Shown here one piece after another: positions 44,195 to 54,337 of a DNA stretch of 64,000 nucleotides. A program made the translations under genes and the position numbers. This DNA is from Hoeflea_A sp965228785 (GTDB lineage Bacteria > Pseudomonadota > Alphaproteobacteria > Rhizobiales > Rhizobiaceae): contig CBDDIF010000002.1 in assembly GCA_965228785.1 (NCBI GenBank), positions 744,001 to 808,000 on the forward strand. The letters are read 5' to 3'. The notes under the pieces are model-generated. The model saw only the letters and a list, made by a program, of their open reading frames with translations. It had not been told where the DNA came from and ran no database searches. The stretch's first letter is position 1. Each line of letters starts with the position of its first letter.

Positions 44195-45250
44195 TCACCC
44201 CTGGACTTCCTTCGCCGGCTCTTCCGTGATGGGAAGTCGGGCGTGGTAGATTTTCAAGTCGTTTTCGATTTTCGAGATAAGGTCGTTGCGCGCCATGTCA
44301 TGGGCAACGTCCACCGCTGCCGCAAATCCGTCGGCATCCGTTCCGCCATGGCTCTTGATTACCACGCCGTTGAGGCCGAGGAACACACCGCCATTGACCT
44401 TGCCGGGATCCATTTTCTCTCGCAGACGGTCAAAAGCGCTCTTAGCCATGATGTAGCCCAGCCGCGCCATCCAGGTGCGAGTCATCGCGGCACGCAAATA
44501 TTCGCCGATTTGACGAGCCGTTCCCTCTGCCGCCTTCAGCGCGATGTTGCCGGAAAACCCCTCAGTGACAACGACATCGACGGTCCCGCGGCCGAGGTCA
44601 TCACCTTCGACGAAGCCGCGATAGTTCATCCCGGGCAATCCACTGGCTTTCAGGATGCGGCCGGCTTCCTTCACCTCTTCCTGCCCCTTGATCTCCTCGA
44701 CTCCAATGTTGAGCAGTCCAACCGAGGGCTTTTCGATCTCGAACAGCGCTCGCGCCATGGCAGCGCCCATCATGGAAAAATCGATGAGTTGTTGTGCGTC
44801 AGCGCCGACCGTCGCACCGACATCGAGGACAATGCTCTCGCCCCGAACGGTCGGCCATATGGCGGCAATGGCCGGGCGTTCGATATTGGCCATCGTGCGC
44901 AGGCAGAAGCGCGCCATCGCCATCAACGCGCCGGTGTTTCCGGCTGAAACCGCGACGTTGGCCTCTCCATTCTTGACGGCTTCGATCGAGCGCCACATCG
45001 TGGACTTCCAGCGCCCCTGACGCAGGGCCTTACTGGGTTTGTCATCCATGCGAACGGCAATTTCGCAGGGATGGAACGTGCTGGCCGCCTGCAGTTTGGG
45101 AAACTGCTCGAGGATCGGCTTGCACGCGTCCTCGATTCCATAGATATGAAATCGCAATTCGGGATGACGATCATGGGACTTGGCTAGCCCCGGAATGGCC
45201 ACCTCAGGGCCATAGTCCCCTCCCATCGCATCGACGGAAATTGTGATCAA
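44195..45250 (-). CDS. plsX: Phosphate acyltransferase PlsX
   Basis: PlsX makes acyl-phosphate from acyl-ACP for phospholipid synthesis. The family start, ITISVDAMGGDYGPEVAIPG, is preceded by a TTG at 45250 with GAGGGA upstream; I choose this over an ATG at 45361 because the 351-residue length and start fit the family. Other motifs are VAVSAGNTGALMAMA and VDVVVTEGFSGNIALK. It is coupled to fabH. Confidence 0.94.
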   Translation of the reverse strand: MITISVDAMGGDYGPEVAIPGLAKSHDRHPELRFHIYGIEDACKPILEQFPKLQAASTFHPCEIAVRMDDKPSKALRQGRWKSTMWRSIEAVKNGEANVAVSAGNTGALMAMARFCLRTMANIERPAIAAIWPTVRGESIVLDVGATVGADAQQLIDFSMMGAAMARALFEIEKPSVGLLNIGVEEIKGQEEVKEAGRILKASGLPGMNYRGFVEGDDLGRGTVDVVVTEGFSGNIALKAAEGTARQIGEYLRAAMTRTWMARLGYIMAKSAFDRLREKMDPGKVNGGVFLGLNGVVIKSHGGTDADGFAAAVDVAHDMARNDLISKIENDLKIYHARLPITEEPAKEVQG

Positions 45251-45429
45251 CTGCTGCAGTCCCTCATTGCCGATGCCGCAATGGATTCGGGGCCAGATAG
45301 GAGAACCCGGCCCTGAGCCCGCTCGGCCCGGTGAAAATAACGCTTTTGCGGCGGCATACAACCGTATTGTCGCCCTGGAGCGGAGCTGTCCAGTGATTCC
45401 GGCAAGCCGTCGTCACACTCCCGATACCC

Positions 45430-46044
45430 TCACTCGCCACCTGTCTTCCACGCCTTGAGGTCAGCGAAAGGAGACGGTTCGACCGTGTCATCCTCATCTT
45501 CCAACTGATCTTCTTCGAGAACGGCGCCTTCGGCCCGTGGGTATGGATCAATGGCCAGCACGATAAACTCTTCGCATACAGCGGCAACGTCGATGGTGTT
45601 CCCCGCGAAAGTTTCCGGGGCATCCGGTCCTTCAGACTCAACGATCATCTCGCCATCGTCATCAGTCTTGACCCGAGCAAGTTTCGAACCTTCCGGAACG
45701 AAGAGCGCATCAATGCGTTCTTCAATGGTCGATGGTACCGGCTCCAAGGTGACAACACAGTCCTGGTTGATGTCCGCCTCGATGACACCCTTTATCCGCA
45801 CACCATCGCGTTTCCAGCGACCCAGTTCGAGATCAGCATAGACCCGTTCAACGCTACTCACACCCCAACGATGAGCCATGTCCTTTCGTTCGTTTTCATC
45901 AGCCTGCATCGTGACGCGAACCGGGTTCGTTCCGATATGACCGACATTCACGTGAAAGCTGAACGAATTCTGCGCGGTTTTGTTATCTTGTTTCATTGCC
46001 TGACTATCCCCATTGTTTTCAGCCAGCGTCCGATCGGTTGTCAT
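45430..46044 (-). CDS. YceD/DUF177-family protein
   Basis: The 204-residue acidic protein is of the YceD/DUF177 group, linked to 23S rRNA and ribosomal protein L32 in other organisms. The core signature is QDCVVTLEPVPSTIEERIDA and a C-terminal acidic end with SPFADLKAWK. The ATG at 46044 has GGGG just before it and overlaps the upstream gene by 26 bases; an ATG at 45996 is an alternative. rpmF, often next to yceD, is absent here, as usual in rhizobia. Confidence 0.85.
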   Translation of the reverse strand: MTTDRTLAENNGDSQAMKQDNKTAQNSFSFHVNVGHIGTNPVRVTMQADENERKDMAHRWGVSSVERVYADLELGRWKRDGVRIKGVIEADINQDCVVTLEPVPSTIEERIDALFVPEGSKLARVKTDDDGEMIVESEGPDAPETFAGNTIDVAAVCEEFIVLAIDPYPRAEGAVLEEDQLEDEDDTVEPSPFADLKAWKTGGE

Positions 46045-46579
46045 CTGTCCCCGCCGGTATGAGCAAACGACCACTCAGCAGGTCATCCGGATTCAAACGG
46101 GCAAAGCGACGATCCAGAGCGACAATAGCTTTCGCGAGCTCGGTCATGCCGTCGCCCTCCACTTCGCCGTCCGGGTGGATGTTGCGGCTCAGAGCGACCG
46201 CCAGAACCTGCTCATCGCCGTTATCCAGCGCGGCACCGTAAGATTCGGTTCGACCGTAGAACATGCGAGCCAGCTTTTTCATCCGCTTGGGCACACTCGT
46301 GTCGCCAACACCGAGTTCGCGGATGGAATGATCGATATCTTCGAAAAACGTGTCCACCATGTCCTGAGCGAGAGGCGCAACAGTCTCCCCAGCGGCGCGG
46401 GCGCCTCGCAGCCACAGCACCATGAACAGGGACAGCATTTCGAATCGGCCCATCACGGTGTCAGGCACGTGCATGTCGCGATAGTAAATCGGATCGCGCG
46501 CCGCTTCGGTTAATTGTCCGTAGAGACCATCGACGATGGCGCGGTTCTTTCTTTTGCGGCCAAAAATACCGAAGATCAT
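46019..46579 (-). CDS. Ubiquinol-cytochrome c chaperone (CBP3 family)
   Basis: The 186-residue protein carries the CBP3 pattern: DPIYYRDMHVPDTVMGRFEM, LSLFMVLWLRGARAAG, FEDIDHSIRELGVGDTSVPK and MKKLARMFYGRTESY. In mitochondria this family assists cytochrome b assembly of the bc1 complex. It is common in alphaproteobacteria next to DUF177 and OmlA genes, as here. The stop lies inside the yceD start region. Confidence 0.88.
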   Translation of the reverse strand: MIFGIFGRKRKNRAIVDGLYGQLTEAARDPIYYRDMHVPDTVMGRFEMLSLFMVLWLRGARAAGETVAPLAQDMVDTFFEDIDHSIRELGVGDTSVPKRMKKLARMFYGRTESYGAALDNGDEQVLAVALSRNIHPDGEVEGDGMTELAKAIVALDRRFARLNPDDLLSGRLLIPAGTDDNRSDAG

Positions 46580-46713
46580 GCGCCTGCCTTAATTTCGGCA
46601 CCGGTTGCCGCCATTGGAGAAGCAGCCCACCTGTTGCATCATTTGCGTAGCTGGTTTACCGAAGCGACCGGGAAACACCGGCTCTGCCGTTTGGGTTGTC
46701 AGGGGAGATACTG

Positions 46714-47205
46714 TTGAAGCAGCGCACATTCAACACACAGCGGCGAAATTTTTGCCGGAATGCCTTGGCCTTTGGCCTGGGTGCGGCAGTGTTGACCGGG
46801 TGCAGCACCAGCGAAACACTGACACACGGCTATGTGCTGGACAATCAGACGCTGGAACTGGTGCCACCGGGTTCCAGCAAAGAACAGGTTCTGCTGTCGC
46901 TCGGAACGCCTACGACGAAGGCCGATTACGGAAACGAGGCGTTTTACTACATTTCGCAGAAGCGGGTTCGTGGCGCGATGTTCCTCAAACCGCGGCTGGT
47001 CGAACAGTCGGTCCTGGCGGTTTACTTCGATGACGAAGAGACCGTCCAGAGCATAGCCAACTACACGCTCGCGGACGGCAAGGTGTTCGATACGATAAGC
47101 CGAACAACGCCCACGGGCGGTAAAGAGGAAACCTTCCTCAGCCGCGTCCTCTCGTCTCTCGGCAGCTCGGGCGAATCCAGCGCGAGACAGATATTCGGCG
47201 GCTAG
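46714..47205 (+). CDS. Outer membrane lipoprotein, SmpA/OmlA (BamE-like)
   Basis: The 163-residue protein has a lipoprotein signal with lipobox LTGC, then the SmpA/OmlA domain (LVPPGSSKEQVLLSLGTP, NEAFYYISQKRV, AVYFDDEETVQSIANY). It likely helps outer membrane protein assembly with the BAM complex. The best start is a TTG at 46714 after AGGGGAG. It is divergent from the CBP3 gene. Confidence 0.88.
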   Translation: MKQRTFNTQRRNFCRNALAFGLGAAVLTGCSTSETLTHGYVLDNQTLELVPPGSSKEQVLLSLGTPTTKADYGNEAFYYISQKRVRGAMFLKPRLVEQSVLAVYFDDEETVQSIANYTLADGKVFDTISRTTPTGGKEETFLSRVLSSLGSSGESSARQIFGG

Positions 47206-47262
47206 CCTTAGCGGCACCTTGATTTTGGACAAAAGTCAGAAAACTTAAACGACGGCAGGTGA

Positions 47263-47862
47263 TCAGAAGCGGACGCCGAGCCGCCCACCGACCGATTCGA
47301 GACCGGGGTTGTCCGAATCGATGTTTGCATTCGAGACATGATTTAGAAAAACTTGCAAAGTCAGCTTTTCCGTTATGTCCAAACCGATACTTGCCTGCAA
47401 ATGAAACAATAGGGCTGAGCCAAGGTCCTTGGTCGCACCAGAAGCGCTGGCCTCTCTGGGTCCGGTATTCCACGAGCCACCGCCACCGAACCCGAGATAG
47501 AGTCTGCGGGTGACATAGACCTCCCAGTTCAGACCGCCGTAGATCACATGGATCGCATCATCGGAAACGGCAATATCGGTACCAATGTAGGGACGCGGTG
47601 CTCCGAAACGCTCCAGAAAATCCGGTGACGGCGCCAGAACTTCGAAATTGACCACCCCTCCCTCGAAATCGCTCGGGGTGGAAGGCCCGAAGTCGTAGGC
47701 GCCGCCGCCAAACCGCACCTCCCAGTAGTCAGCATTCTTGCCGAAGCCAAGGTCCGATCTCTGGTCGTCAGCAAGAGATGGCGCCATCAGCACAATCTGT
47801 GCGAGCACCGCCACAACAGTCGTTCGCAATGATTGGCTTATCAAGCCGGTCCCCACAGCCAT
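47263..47862 (-). CDS. Lipid A 3-O-deacylase, PagL-type
   Basis: The 199-residue protein has a signal peptide (VVAVLAQIVLMAPSLA) and a beta-barrel pattern ending in Phe (GGRLGVRF). NHVSNANIDSDNPGLES keeps the PagL catalytic set, with Ser two and Glu fourteen residues after the His, exactly as in Pseudomonas PagL. It should remove the 3-O acyl chain of lipid A in the outer membrane. GGAG precedes the ATG. It is convergent with the omlA-type gene. Confidence 0.85.
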   Translation of the reverse strand: MAVGTGLISQSLRTTVVAVLAQIVLMAPSLADDQRSDLGFGKNADYWEVRFGGGAYDFGPSTPSDFEGGVVNFEVLAPSPDFLERFGAPRPYIGTDIAVSDDAIHVIYGGLNWEVYVTRRLYLGFGGGGSWNTGPREASASGATKDLGSALLFHLQASIGLDITEKLTLQVFLNHVSNANIDSDNPGLESVGGRLGVRF

Positions 47863-48027
47863 CCCTGCAACTCCAAGGACATATCAATACTGGCAGGTTT
47901 CCAATTTTCAAGGTTCAGCGACGACCGTATTGCAAAACTGTCACACAGTTGCAGATTCGCATCACTCCACTTCACATTGGCCAAACATCCCCGCCCCGAA
48001 CAGCCGTTCGGGCTGGATCGGAGAGTT

Positions 48028-48063
48028 GAAAAAGAAAGAACCCCGCGGCGAGCCGCGAGGTTC
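48028..48063 (-). terminator. Rho-independent terminator of hppA
   Basis: The arms 48038-48049 (GAACCCCGCGGC) and 48052-48063 (GCCGCGAGGTTC) pair over 12 bp with one wobble and a 2-base gap in the loop. On the minus strand a T-rich tract follows (TTTCTTTTTC). It is 33 bases past the hppA stop. Confidence 0.92.
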
Positions 48064-48095
48064 CTGTCTCTTCAAGACCTGTCCCCAGAGCTGGG

Positions 48096-50234
48096 TCAGG
48101 AGTGTGCGAGAACCGCCAGAAGCAGCAATGCAACGATGTTGGTGATCTTAATCGCCGGATTGACGGCAGGCCCTGCCGTATCCTTGTACGGATCGCCGAC
48201 TGTGTCGCCGGTCACTGAGGCCTTGTGGGCCTCACTGCCCTTCTCGTGCTTCACGCCATCCGCATCCACGAAGCCATCTTCGAAAGACTTCTTGGCGTTG
48301 TCCCAGGCGCCACCACCCGAGGTCATCGAAATGGCGACGAACAGGCCGTTCACAATAACACCCAGAAGCGATGCACCGAGTGCGGCAAAGGCAGACGCCT
48401 TGGAGCCGGAGATGAACAGCACGCCGAAATAAACGACCAGCGGTGCCAAGACCGGGAGCAGTGATGGAACGATCATTTCCTTGATGGCGGAACGCGTCAG
48501 GATATCCACCGCCCGCGCATAGTCCGGACGGTCCGTACCTTCCAGAATACCCGGCTTTTCGCGGAACTGACGCCTAACTTCTTGAACCACCGTACCACCG
48601 GCCCGGCCGACCGCCGTCATGGCGATACCGCCAAACAGATATGGAATCATACCACCGAAGATAAGGCCGGCCACCACATACGGGTTGGAAAGGCTGAAGG
48701 AGATCTGCCCCATATCGGCGAAGTAGGGGTAACTCTCCGAATTCTTGGCGAAGAATTCCAGGTCGTTCGAATAGGCTGCAAACAACACCAATGCACCAAG
48801 ACCGGCGGAGCCGATAGCATAGCCCTTGGTAACCGCCTTGGTCGTATTACCGACGGCATCCAGCGCATCGGTCGACTTGCGCACTTCCGCCGGAAGACCC
48901 GCCATCTCGGCGATACCGCCAGCGTTGTCCGTTACTGGACCGAAAGCGTCCAGAGCAACGATCATGCCCGCGATGCCAAGCATGGCCGTCACGGCAATAC
49001 CGGTGCCGAACAAGCCGCCAAGCTGGAAGGTGGCGATGATGCCACCAATGATGACGATTGCTGGAAGTGCCGTAGACTCAAGCGATACGGCCAGACCCTG
49101 TATGACGTTGGTCCCGTGTCCGGTGACCGAAGCCTGCGCGATGGAGTTCACCGGACGCTTGTTGGTACCGGTATAGTACTCGGTGATCCAGACGATCAGA
49201 CCGGTCACAACCAGGCCGATGATTCCGCAGACGAACAAAGCCGTGCCGCTGAAGCCGGCATCGCCGATCTGTCCCCAACCGACCGTCAGTTGCGTGGCGA
49301 TTGCCAGACCAACAATTGACAGGATTCCCGTCGCAAACAGACCCTTGTATAGGGCCCCCATGATCGAGCCGTTGGAGCCGAGCCGCACGAAGAAGACGCC
49401 GATGATCGAGGTAATGATGCAGGTTGCACAGATAACAAGCGGATAGATCATCACCGAATCGAGCACTTCCGAACCGGCAAAGAAGATCGCTCCAAGAACC
49501 ATGGTAGCGACGACTGAAACGGCATAGGTCTCGAAAAGGTCAGCGGCCATACCGGCACAATCGCCGACGTTGTCGCCCACGTTGTCGGCGATCGTCGCCG
49601 GGTTACGCGGGTCATCTTCCGGAATGCCTGCTTCAACCTTGCCTACGAGGTCGCCGCCGACGTCAGCACCTTTCGTGAAAATACCGCCGCCGAGACGGGC
49701 GAAAATCGAAATCAACGAGCCGCCGAAGCCCAACGCGACCAGACCGTCGATAACGGTTCGGTCGCCTGCACCATAGCCTCCAGGGCCGGTCAGGAGAAAG
49801 TAGTAGACGGAAACGCCGAGCAGCGCCAGTCCGGCCACAAGCATGCCGGTGATCGCTCCCGATTTGAAGGCGATGTCGAGCCCTTCGGCCAGGCTGTTCG
49901 AGGCAGCCTGGGCCGTGCGCACGTTGGCACGAACGGAGACGTGCATCCCGATATAGCCGGCTGCACCGGACAAAACGGCACCGATCAGGAATCCGAACGC
50001 CGCCAGCGATGACAGCAGCAGCCAGGTGATCACGAAAACCACCGCGCCGACGATCGCAATTGTCGTGTACTGACGGTTCAGATAAGCCTGCGCACCCTCG
50101 CGGATCGCGCCGGCAATCTCCTGCATCTTTTCATTGCCCTGGTCAGCAGCGAGAACCGATTGCGTCGCCCAAATGGCGAACACGATCGAAAGCAGACCAC
50201 AGGCGATGACAGCAAGTAGTAATGTCAATGCCAT
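48096..50234 (-). CDS. hppA: Proton-translocating membrane pyrophosphatase
   Basis: The 712-residue, ~16-helix protein couples PPi hydrolysis to H+ export. The substrate motif is intact (DVGGDLVGKVEAGIPEDDP), as is NVGDNVGDCAGMAADLFE. GNTTKAVTKG has Lys at the A/K signature position, which marks the K+-independent subfamily. The ATG at 50234 has GGAGG very close (short spacing). It lies in the rhizobial core block, followed by its own terminator. Confidence 0.95.
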   Translation of the reverse strand: MALTLLLAVIACGLLSIVFAIWATQSVLAADQGNEKMQEIAGAIREGAQAYLNRQYTTIAIVGAVVFVITWLLLSSLAAFGFLIGAVLSGAAGYIGMHVSVRANVRTAQAASNSLAEGLDIAFKSGAITGMLVAGLALLGVSVYYFLLTGPGGYGAGDRTVIDGLVALGFGGSLISIFARLGGGIFTKGADVGGDLVGKVEAGIPEDDPRNPATIADNVGDNVGDCAGMAADLFETYAVSVVATMVLGAIFFAGSEVLDSVMIYPLVICATCIITSIIGVFFVRLGSNGSIMGALYKGLFATGILSIVGLAIATQLTVGWGQIGDAGFSGTALFVCGIIGLVVTGLIVWITEYYTGTNKRPVNSIAQASVTGHGTNVIQGLAVSLESTALPAIVIIGGIIATFQLGGLFGTGIAVTAMLGIAGMIVALDAFGPVTDNAGGIAEMAGLPAEVRKSTDALDAVGNTTKAVTKGYAIGSAGLGALVLFAAYSNDLEFFAKNSESYPYFADMGQISFSLSNPYVVAGLIFGGMIPYLFGGIAMTAVGRAGGTVVQEVRRQFREKPGILEGTDRPDYARAVDILTRSAIKEMIVPSLLPVLAPLVVYFGVLFISGSKASAFAALGASLLGVIVNGLFVAISMTSGGGAWDNAKKSFEDGFVDADGVKHEKGSEAHKASVTGDTVGDPYKDTAGPAVNPAIKITNIVALLLLAVLAHS

Positions 50235-50403
50235 TCCCTCCAATTTGCCGGAAAATCAGCCCCGATACCGGCAGTCTTCAACAAGCGCGGCAATGCGCCG
50301 GTTTGGCACCGGGCGCCGCATCGCGCCTGTAATGGCGGCAGAGGTCGGGTCCGTCAAGAACTTGTTGGGAAAACGCACCGGGTTTGCGCCGAAAGTAGCG
50401 GTT

Positions 50404-51630
50404 TCAGGCCGTGAAGGCTCTGTTTTTACGCTCGTTTCTGACCTGCAGGCCCAACAGCAAGAGACACCCAAGGGCGATTGGCCACATGATCATGTTGATT
50501 CCGTTCCAGCCGATGCTGTTGAGGACCTGTCCCGACATCAATGAGCTAAACGCAACCGTTCCGAAAAGGATGACGTCGTGCACGCCCTGTACCTTGTTCT
50601 TTTCAGAGTGACGATATGTCCGGGTCACCATCGCCGTGGCGCCGATAAAGCCAAAGTTCCAGCCAATGCCGAGCAGAATCAAGGCAAGCCAGAAGTTCCA
50701 CAATTCGATGCCAAGGCTTGCAATGATGGAGCAGACGATCAAGAGCGTCAGACCTGTCGCAACGATCGTTTCGCGACCGAACCGAGCGATCAGCCGGCCG
50801 GTGAAGAAGCTCGGGCCGAACATAGCCAAGACGTGCCACTGAATGCCCAGGGTCGCCATATCGGTGGAAAATCCGCAGCCAATCATCGCCAGCGGCGCGC
50901 CGGTCATCATGAACGACATCAGCGCAAAGGAGCAGACACCGCAAGCTAGTGCGGTCAGGAAACTGCGCTGGCTGATGATTTCGCTCAACGGCCGTGCCGG
51001 TTCCTCCGGCGCATCGTCCAAAAGCACAGCATGCTCGGGAATACGCAGATTAGACAGAATGACGACACCGATCAGCGACAACACTATGACCGCAACGTAG
51101 GCACCAGCAAACAGGGTGGGCGCGAAAAGGTCACGCGCGAATATCACTGTTTGCGGCCCGATGATCGCGGCAAAAATACCGCCAATCAGAACCCAGGATA
51201 TCGCCTGCGCCTTGAATTTTTCCGGTGCGCCATCCGCTGCGGCAAACCGGTACTGCTGAACAAATGCCCCACCGATCCCGATGATCATGAGGCCCAGACC
51301 GAACAGCCAGAAATGTTTCTGAAACAGTGCCGCCGCTGCAACCATCCCGCCGATGCCGCTGATTAGAGCACCGGTCATGAACCCGTATCTTCGGCCGACA
51401 AACCGCATTAGCCAGGCCGCGGGCAACGCGCCGATGGCGACCCCGATGTTGAACCCCGTGACTGGTGCCGTCGCCAGAGATTTGTCCTCATCAAGCAGAT
51501 AGTCACCAACAATGCCGCCAAGCGAAATCGATATCGGCGCACAGGCGCCGATGAACGCACTGGCGCCGGCCAGAATAAACGCATTGCGCTTGGCAAGCCC
51601 GATTCGGTCAGCGGACTGCTGAATGTTCAT
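50404..51630 (-). CDS. MFS transporter
   Basis: The 408-residue protein has 12 membrane helices with a central cytoplasmic loop (LDDAPEEPARPLSEIISQR). MRFVGRRYGFMTGALISGIGG is the MFS motif A region. GGAGG precedes the ATG. The substrate is unknown. It is 157 bases downstream of the dimethylglycine dehydrogenase-like gene on the same strand and may import its substrate. Confidence 0.88.
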   Translation of the reverse strand: MNIQQSADRIGLAKRNAFILAGASAFIGACAPISISLGGIVGDYLLDEDKSLATAPVTGFNIGVAIGALPAAWLMRFVGRRYGFMTGALISGIGGMVAAAALFQKHFWLFGLGLMIIGIGGAFVQQYRFAAADGAPEKFKAQAISWVLIGGIFAAIIGPQTVIFARDLFAPTLFAGAYVAVIVLSLIGVVILSNLRIPEHAVLLDDAPEEPARPLSEIISQRSFLTALACGVCSFALMSFMMTGAPLAMIGCGFSTDMATLGIQWHVLAMFGPSFFTGRLIARFGRETIVATGLTLLIVCSIIASLGIELWNFWLALILLGIGWNFGFIGATAMVTRTYRHSEKNKVQGVHDVILFGTVAFSSLMSGQVLNSIGWNGINMIMWPIALGCLLLLGLQVRNERKNRAFTA

Positions 51631-51787
51631 GAGCCTCCGTTCCGGCGGAACGCCGAAGTTTCTGGGATCAACCGGTGCCGGGTGAATTGAGGGAATGCCA
51701 CGATCGCGGCAACGACCGGCTCGTGTTGTTACCGCAGATGCGAACTAAACTCAAACGGACCCGGCGGCCCTAGAGTCGCAGTTACCT

Positions 51788-54337
51788 TTAAGACCGCATC
51801 CTTTCACCGTTCGGATCGAAGGGCGGTTCGACAGCAATCCTGGCGTCAAACCGACGGCCGAGTATTTCGACCTGGAACATCCCCTGGTTGGAGGTTTCCG
51901 AAAGCTCGGCCGGCACATAGGCCTGCGCCAGCGACTTCTGCACCCAGTGACCATAACCACCTGACGTGACCCAGCCGACGACGCGCCAATCTCCATCGCG
52001 TTGCGCCGGCGGAGTCGGTGTCTCCTTGCCGTCACCGTCAAAGCGCTTGGCTCCGTAACCATGAGGTGGCGATACGAGGTCATAGTCTCCGTCGCCGACC
52101 CGCGCCCAAACAGGTTCATCGCCCATGACATCAGTATCATCTGCCTCGATGATCAGCGAGACACGCCGGGCCTTGGGGCCGCGTTCATGTTCTTCTGCCG
52201 CGGCTCGGCGTCCGATAAAGTCGTTTTTCGACAGTTTAACAAAGCGATCCATCGAGCCTTCGAACGCCCCGTAAATCGGGCGCAGTTCCGCAAACCAGGT
52301 CGGGAAGTTTTTTTCGAGGCGCATCGACAGCAGCGCGCGCATGCCGAAATCGACCATGCCATGGGTTTCACCGGTGGTCTTGATGGCCTGATAGACGGTT
52401 CGCTGGTAGGCGGGCTCCATCCAGATCTCATAACCGAGATCACCGGTATAGGAGATGCGGTTGACCCTGCACGGGCACCCGGCAACGTCCATCTCCTGAT
52501 AATCCATGAACCGAAATGCGCTGTTCGAAACATCGATGTCGGCAAGCTCAGCCAGGACATCCCGCGAGCGCGGCCCCGCAATCGACAGTCCGACCAATGT
52601 CTGACCGAAGCGATGGATGCGAACCGAACCGTCGCCCGGAAGATGCCGCTCAAACCAGCGCGTGTGATAGATCTGAGCTCCACTCGACCCCCAGATCATG
52701 AACCGGTTTTCAGCGGTCTTGGCGATTGTGAAATCACCGATCAAACGGCCGCGCTCGTTGAGCATCGGGGTCAGCACCAGCCGTCCAGTCCGCGGCATGC
52801 TGTTGGTCATCAGGTGCGACAACCAGGCCTCGGCGCCCTCGCCGGTAATCTCGTATTTCGCGAAATTTGCGATTTCGGTGACACCAACACGCTCGCGCAC
52901 TGCGCGCACCTCGGCTCCAACATGGGCAAAGTCATTGGAGCGGTGAAACGACAGCTCGTCCCTGGCCTCGGTTCCTGGCGGCGCAAACCAAAGGGGTGTC
53001 TCAAGACCCCACGTGTCTCCCATCACGGCGTTGTTGTCGCGAACCATGATGTCGTAGAGCGGCGTTGTCTGTTGCGGCCGGGCGGCCGGCAGTTCCTCGT
53101 TGGGAAAGCGAATCGAAAAACGCCTGGCGTAGTTTTCCCGAACCTTGGCATTGGTATACCGGAGCGTGGTGAAGTCGCCATAACGCGCGACATCCATGCC
53201 GAAGATGTCGTGGCCGGGATCGCCCTCGACCATCCAGTTGGCCAGTGCCAATCCGACACCCCCACCCTGCGAAAAGCCGGCCATTACAGCGCAGGCCGAC
53301 CAGAAATTGGTCAGCCCCTGGACTGGCCCTACCAGCGGGTTGCCATCCGGGGCAAAGGTGAACGGCCCGTTGATGGTCTGCCTGATCCCAGCTTCTGCGA
53401 ATGTCGGAAAATGACGAAACGCGATCTCCAGCGACGGCGCGATGCGGTCGAGGTCGGGCTGCAGCAATTCATGGCCAAAATCCCAAGGCGTTTCCTTAGG
53501 CGACCAAGGCACGCAAGCCTTCTCGTAGGTTCCAAGCAGCAACCCATCCCGCTCCTGGCGGGTGTAAATTTCGCCCTTGAAGTCGATTACGCCGGCCAGT
53601 TCCCTGCCCGTACGGGCGTTGAATTCAAGCACCTCCGGCACTGTCTCGGTCAGGAGATACATGTGTTCCATGGCCAGGACCGGCAGTTCGACGCCCACCA
53701 TCCGACCGACCTCTCTGGCCCAAAGGCCACCGGCATTGACCACGTGTTCCGCCCTGACGGTACCTTTTTCGGTCACGACGTTCCAGGTTCCGTCGGCGTC
53801 CTGCGTGATGTCGACGACGCGGTTGCGCAGCTCGATTGTAGCGCCCAGTTTTTGCGCAGCTTTCGCGTAGGCATGGGTGGTTCCCGAAGGGTCAAGATGG
53901 CCTTCGACAGGATCCCAAAGAGCGCCGACGAAATTGCTCTCGTCCATCAAAGGGAACATGGCGCTGGCTTCCGAAGGGGTGATGATTTCGGTTTCCATGC
54001 CTAGCGCCCGACCTGTCGCGTGGGTATAGCGCAAGAAATTCATGCGCTCTTCGCTGTCGGCCATCATGACGCCGCCGGTCAGATGCAGACCGCAGGACTG
54101 ACCGGAAAGTTCCTCCAGTTCGTCGTAGAGCGACACCGTATAGGCTTGCAGCTTTGCGACATTGGGGTCGCCATTGAGGGTATGAAAGCCGCCAGCTGCA
54201 TGCCACGAGGAACCGGAGGTCAGCTCCGACCTTTCAATCAACAGCGATTCAGTCCAGCCGGCGCGAGCCAAATGGAACAGAACGGAGCACCCGACCACCC
54301 CGCCGCCGATGACAACCACTCGCGCGTGACTTTGCAT
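51788..54337 (-). CDS. Dimethylglycine/sarcosine dehydrogenase-like FAD oxidoreductase with GcvT domain
   Basis: The 849-residue enzyme has an N-terminal FAD site (VVVIGGGVVGCSVLFHLARAG) and SGSSWHAAGGFH, where the His is the usual covalent FAD anchor. A DAO domain reaches ~390, and the FAO-M, GcvT and GcvT-C parts fill the C-terminal half (RVGVTEIANFAKYEITGEGA; MDYQEMDVAGCPCRVNRISY), which binds tetrahydrofolate. It oxidatively demethylates N-methyl compounds. GGAGG lies 8 bases before the ATG. The substrate may be dimethylglycine, sarcosine or a methylated proline. Confidence 0.88.
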   Translation of the reverse strand: MQSHARVVVIGGGVVGCSVLFHLARAGWTESLLIERSELTSGSSWHAAGGFHTLNGDPNVAKLQAYTVSLYDELEELSGQSCGLHLTGGVMMADSEERMNFLRYTHATGRALGMETEIITPSEASAMFPLMDESNFVGALWDPVEGHLDPSGTTHAYAKAAQKLGATIELRNRVVDITQDADGTWNVVTEKGTVRAEHVVNAGGLWAREVGRMVGVELPVLAMEHMYLLTETVPEVLEFNARTGRELAGVIDFKGEIYTRQERDGLLLGTYEKACVPWSPKETPWDFGHELLQPDLDRIAPSLEIAFRHFPTFAEAGIRQTINGPFTFAPDGNPLVGPVQGLTNFWSACAVMAGFSQGGGVGLALANWMVEGDPGHDIFGMDVARYGDFTTLRYTNAKVRENYARRFSIRFPNEELPAARPQQTTPLYDIMVRDNNAVMGDTWGLETPLWFAPPGTEARDELSFHRSNDFAHVGAEVRAVRERVGVTEIANFAKYEITGEGAEAWLSHLMTNSMPRTGRLVLTPMLNERGRLIGDFTIAKTAENRFMIWGSSGAQIYHTRWFERHLPGDGSVRIHRFGQTLVGLSIAGPRSRDVLAELADIDVSNSAFRFMDYQEMDVAGCPCRVNRISYTGDLGYEIWMEPAYQRTVYQAIKTTGETHGMVDFGMRALLSMRLEKNFPTWFAELRPIYGAFEGSMDRFVKLSKNDFIGRRAAAEEHERGPKARRVSLIIEADDTDVMGDEPVWARVGDGDYDLVSPPHGYGAKRFDGDGKETPTPPAQRDGDWRVVGWVTSGGYGHWVQKSLAQAYVPAELSETSNQGMFQVEILGRRFDARIAVEPPFDPNGERMRS

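Noticed and set aside
52001..54004. 667-codon plus-strand frame opposite the dimethylglycine dehydrogenase-like gene
   Set aside because: Antisense to a clear flavoenzyme; composition is that of a mirrored GC-rich gene.
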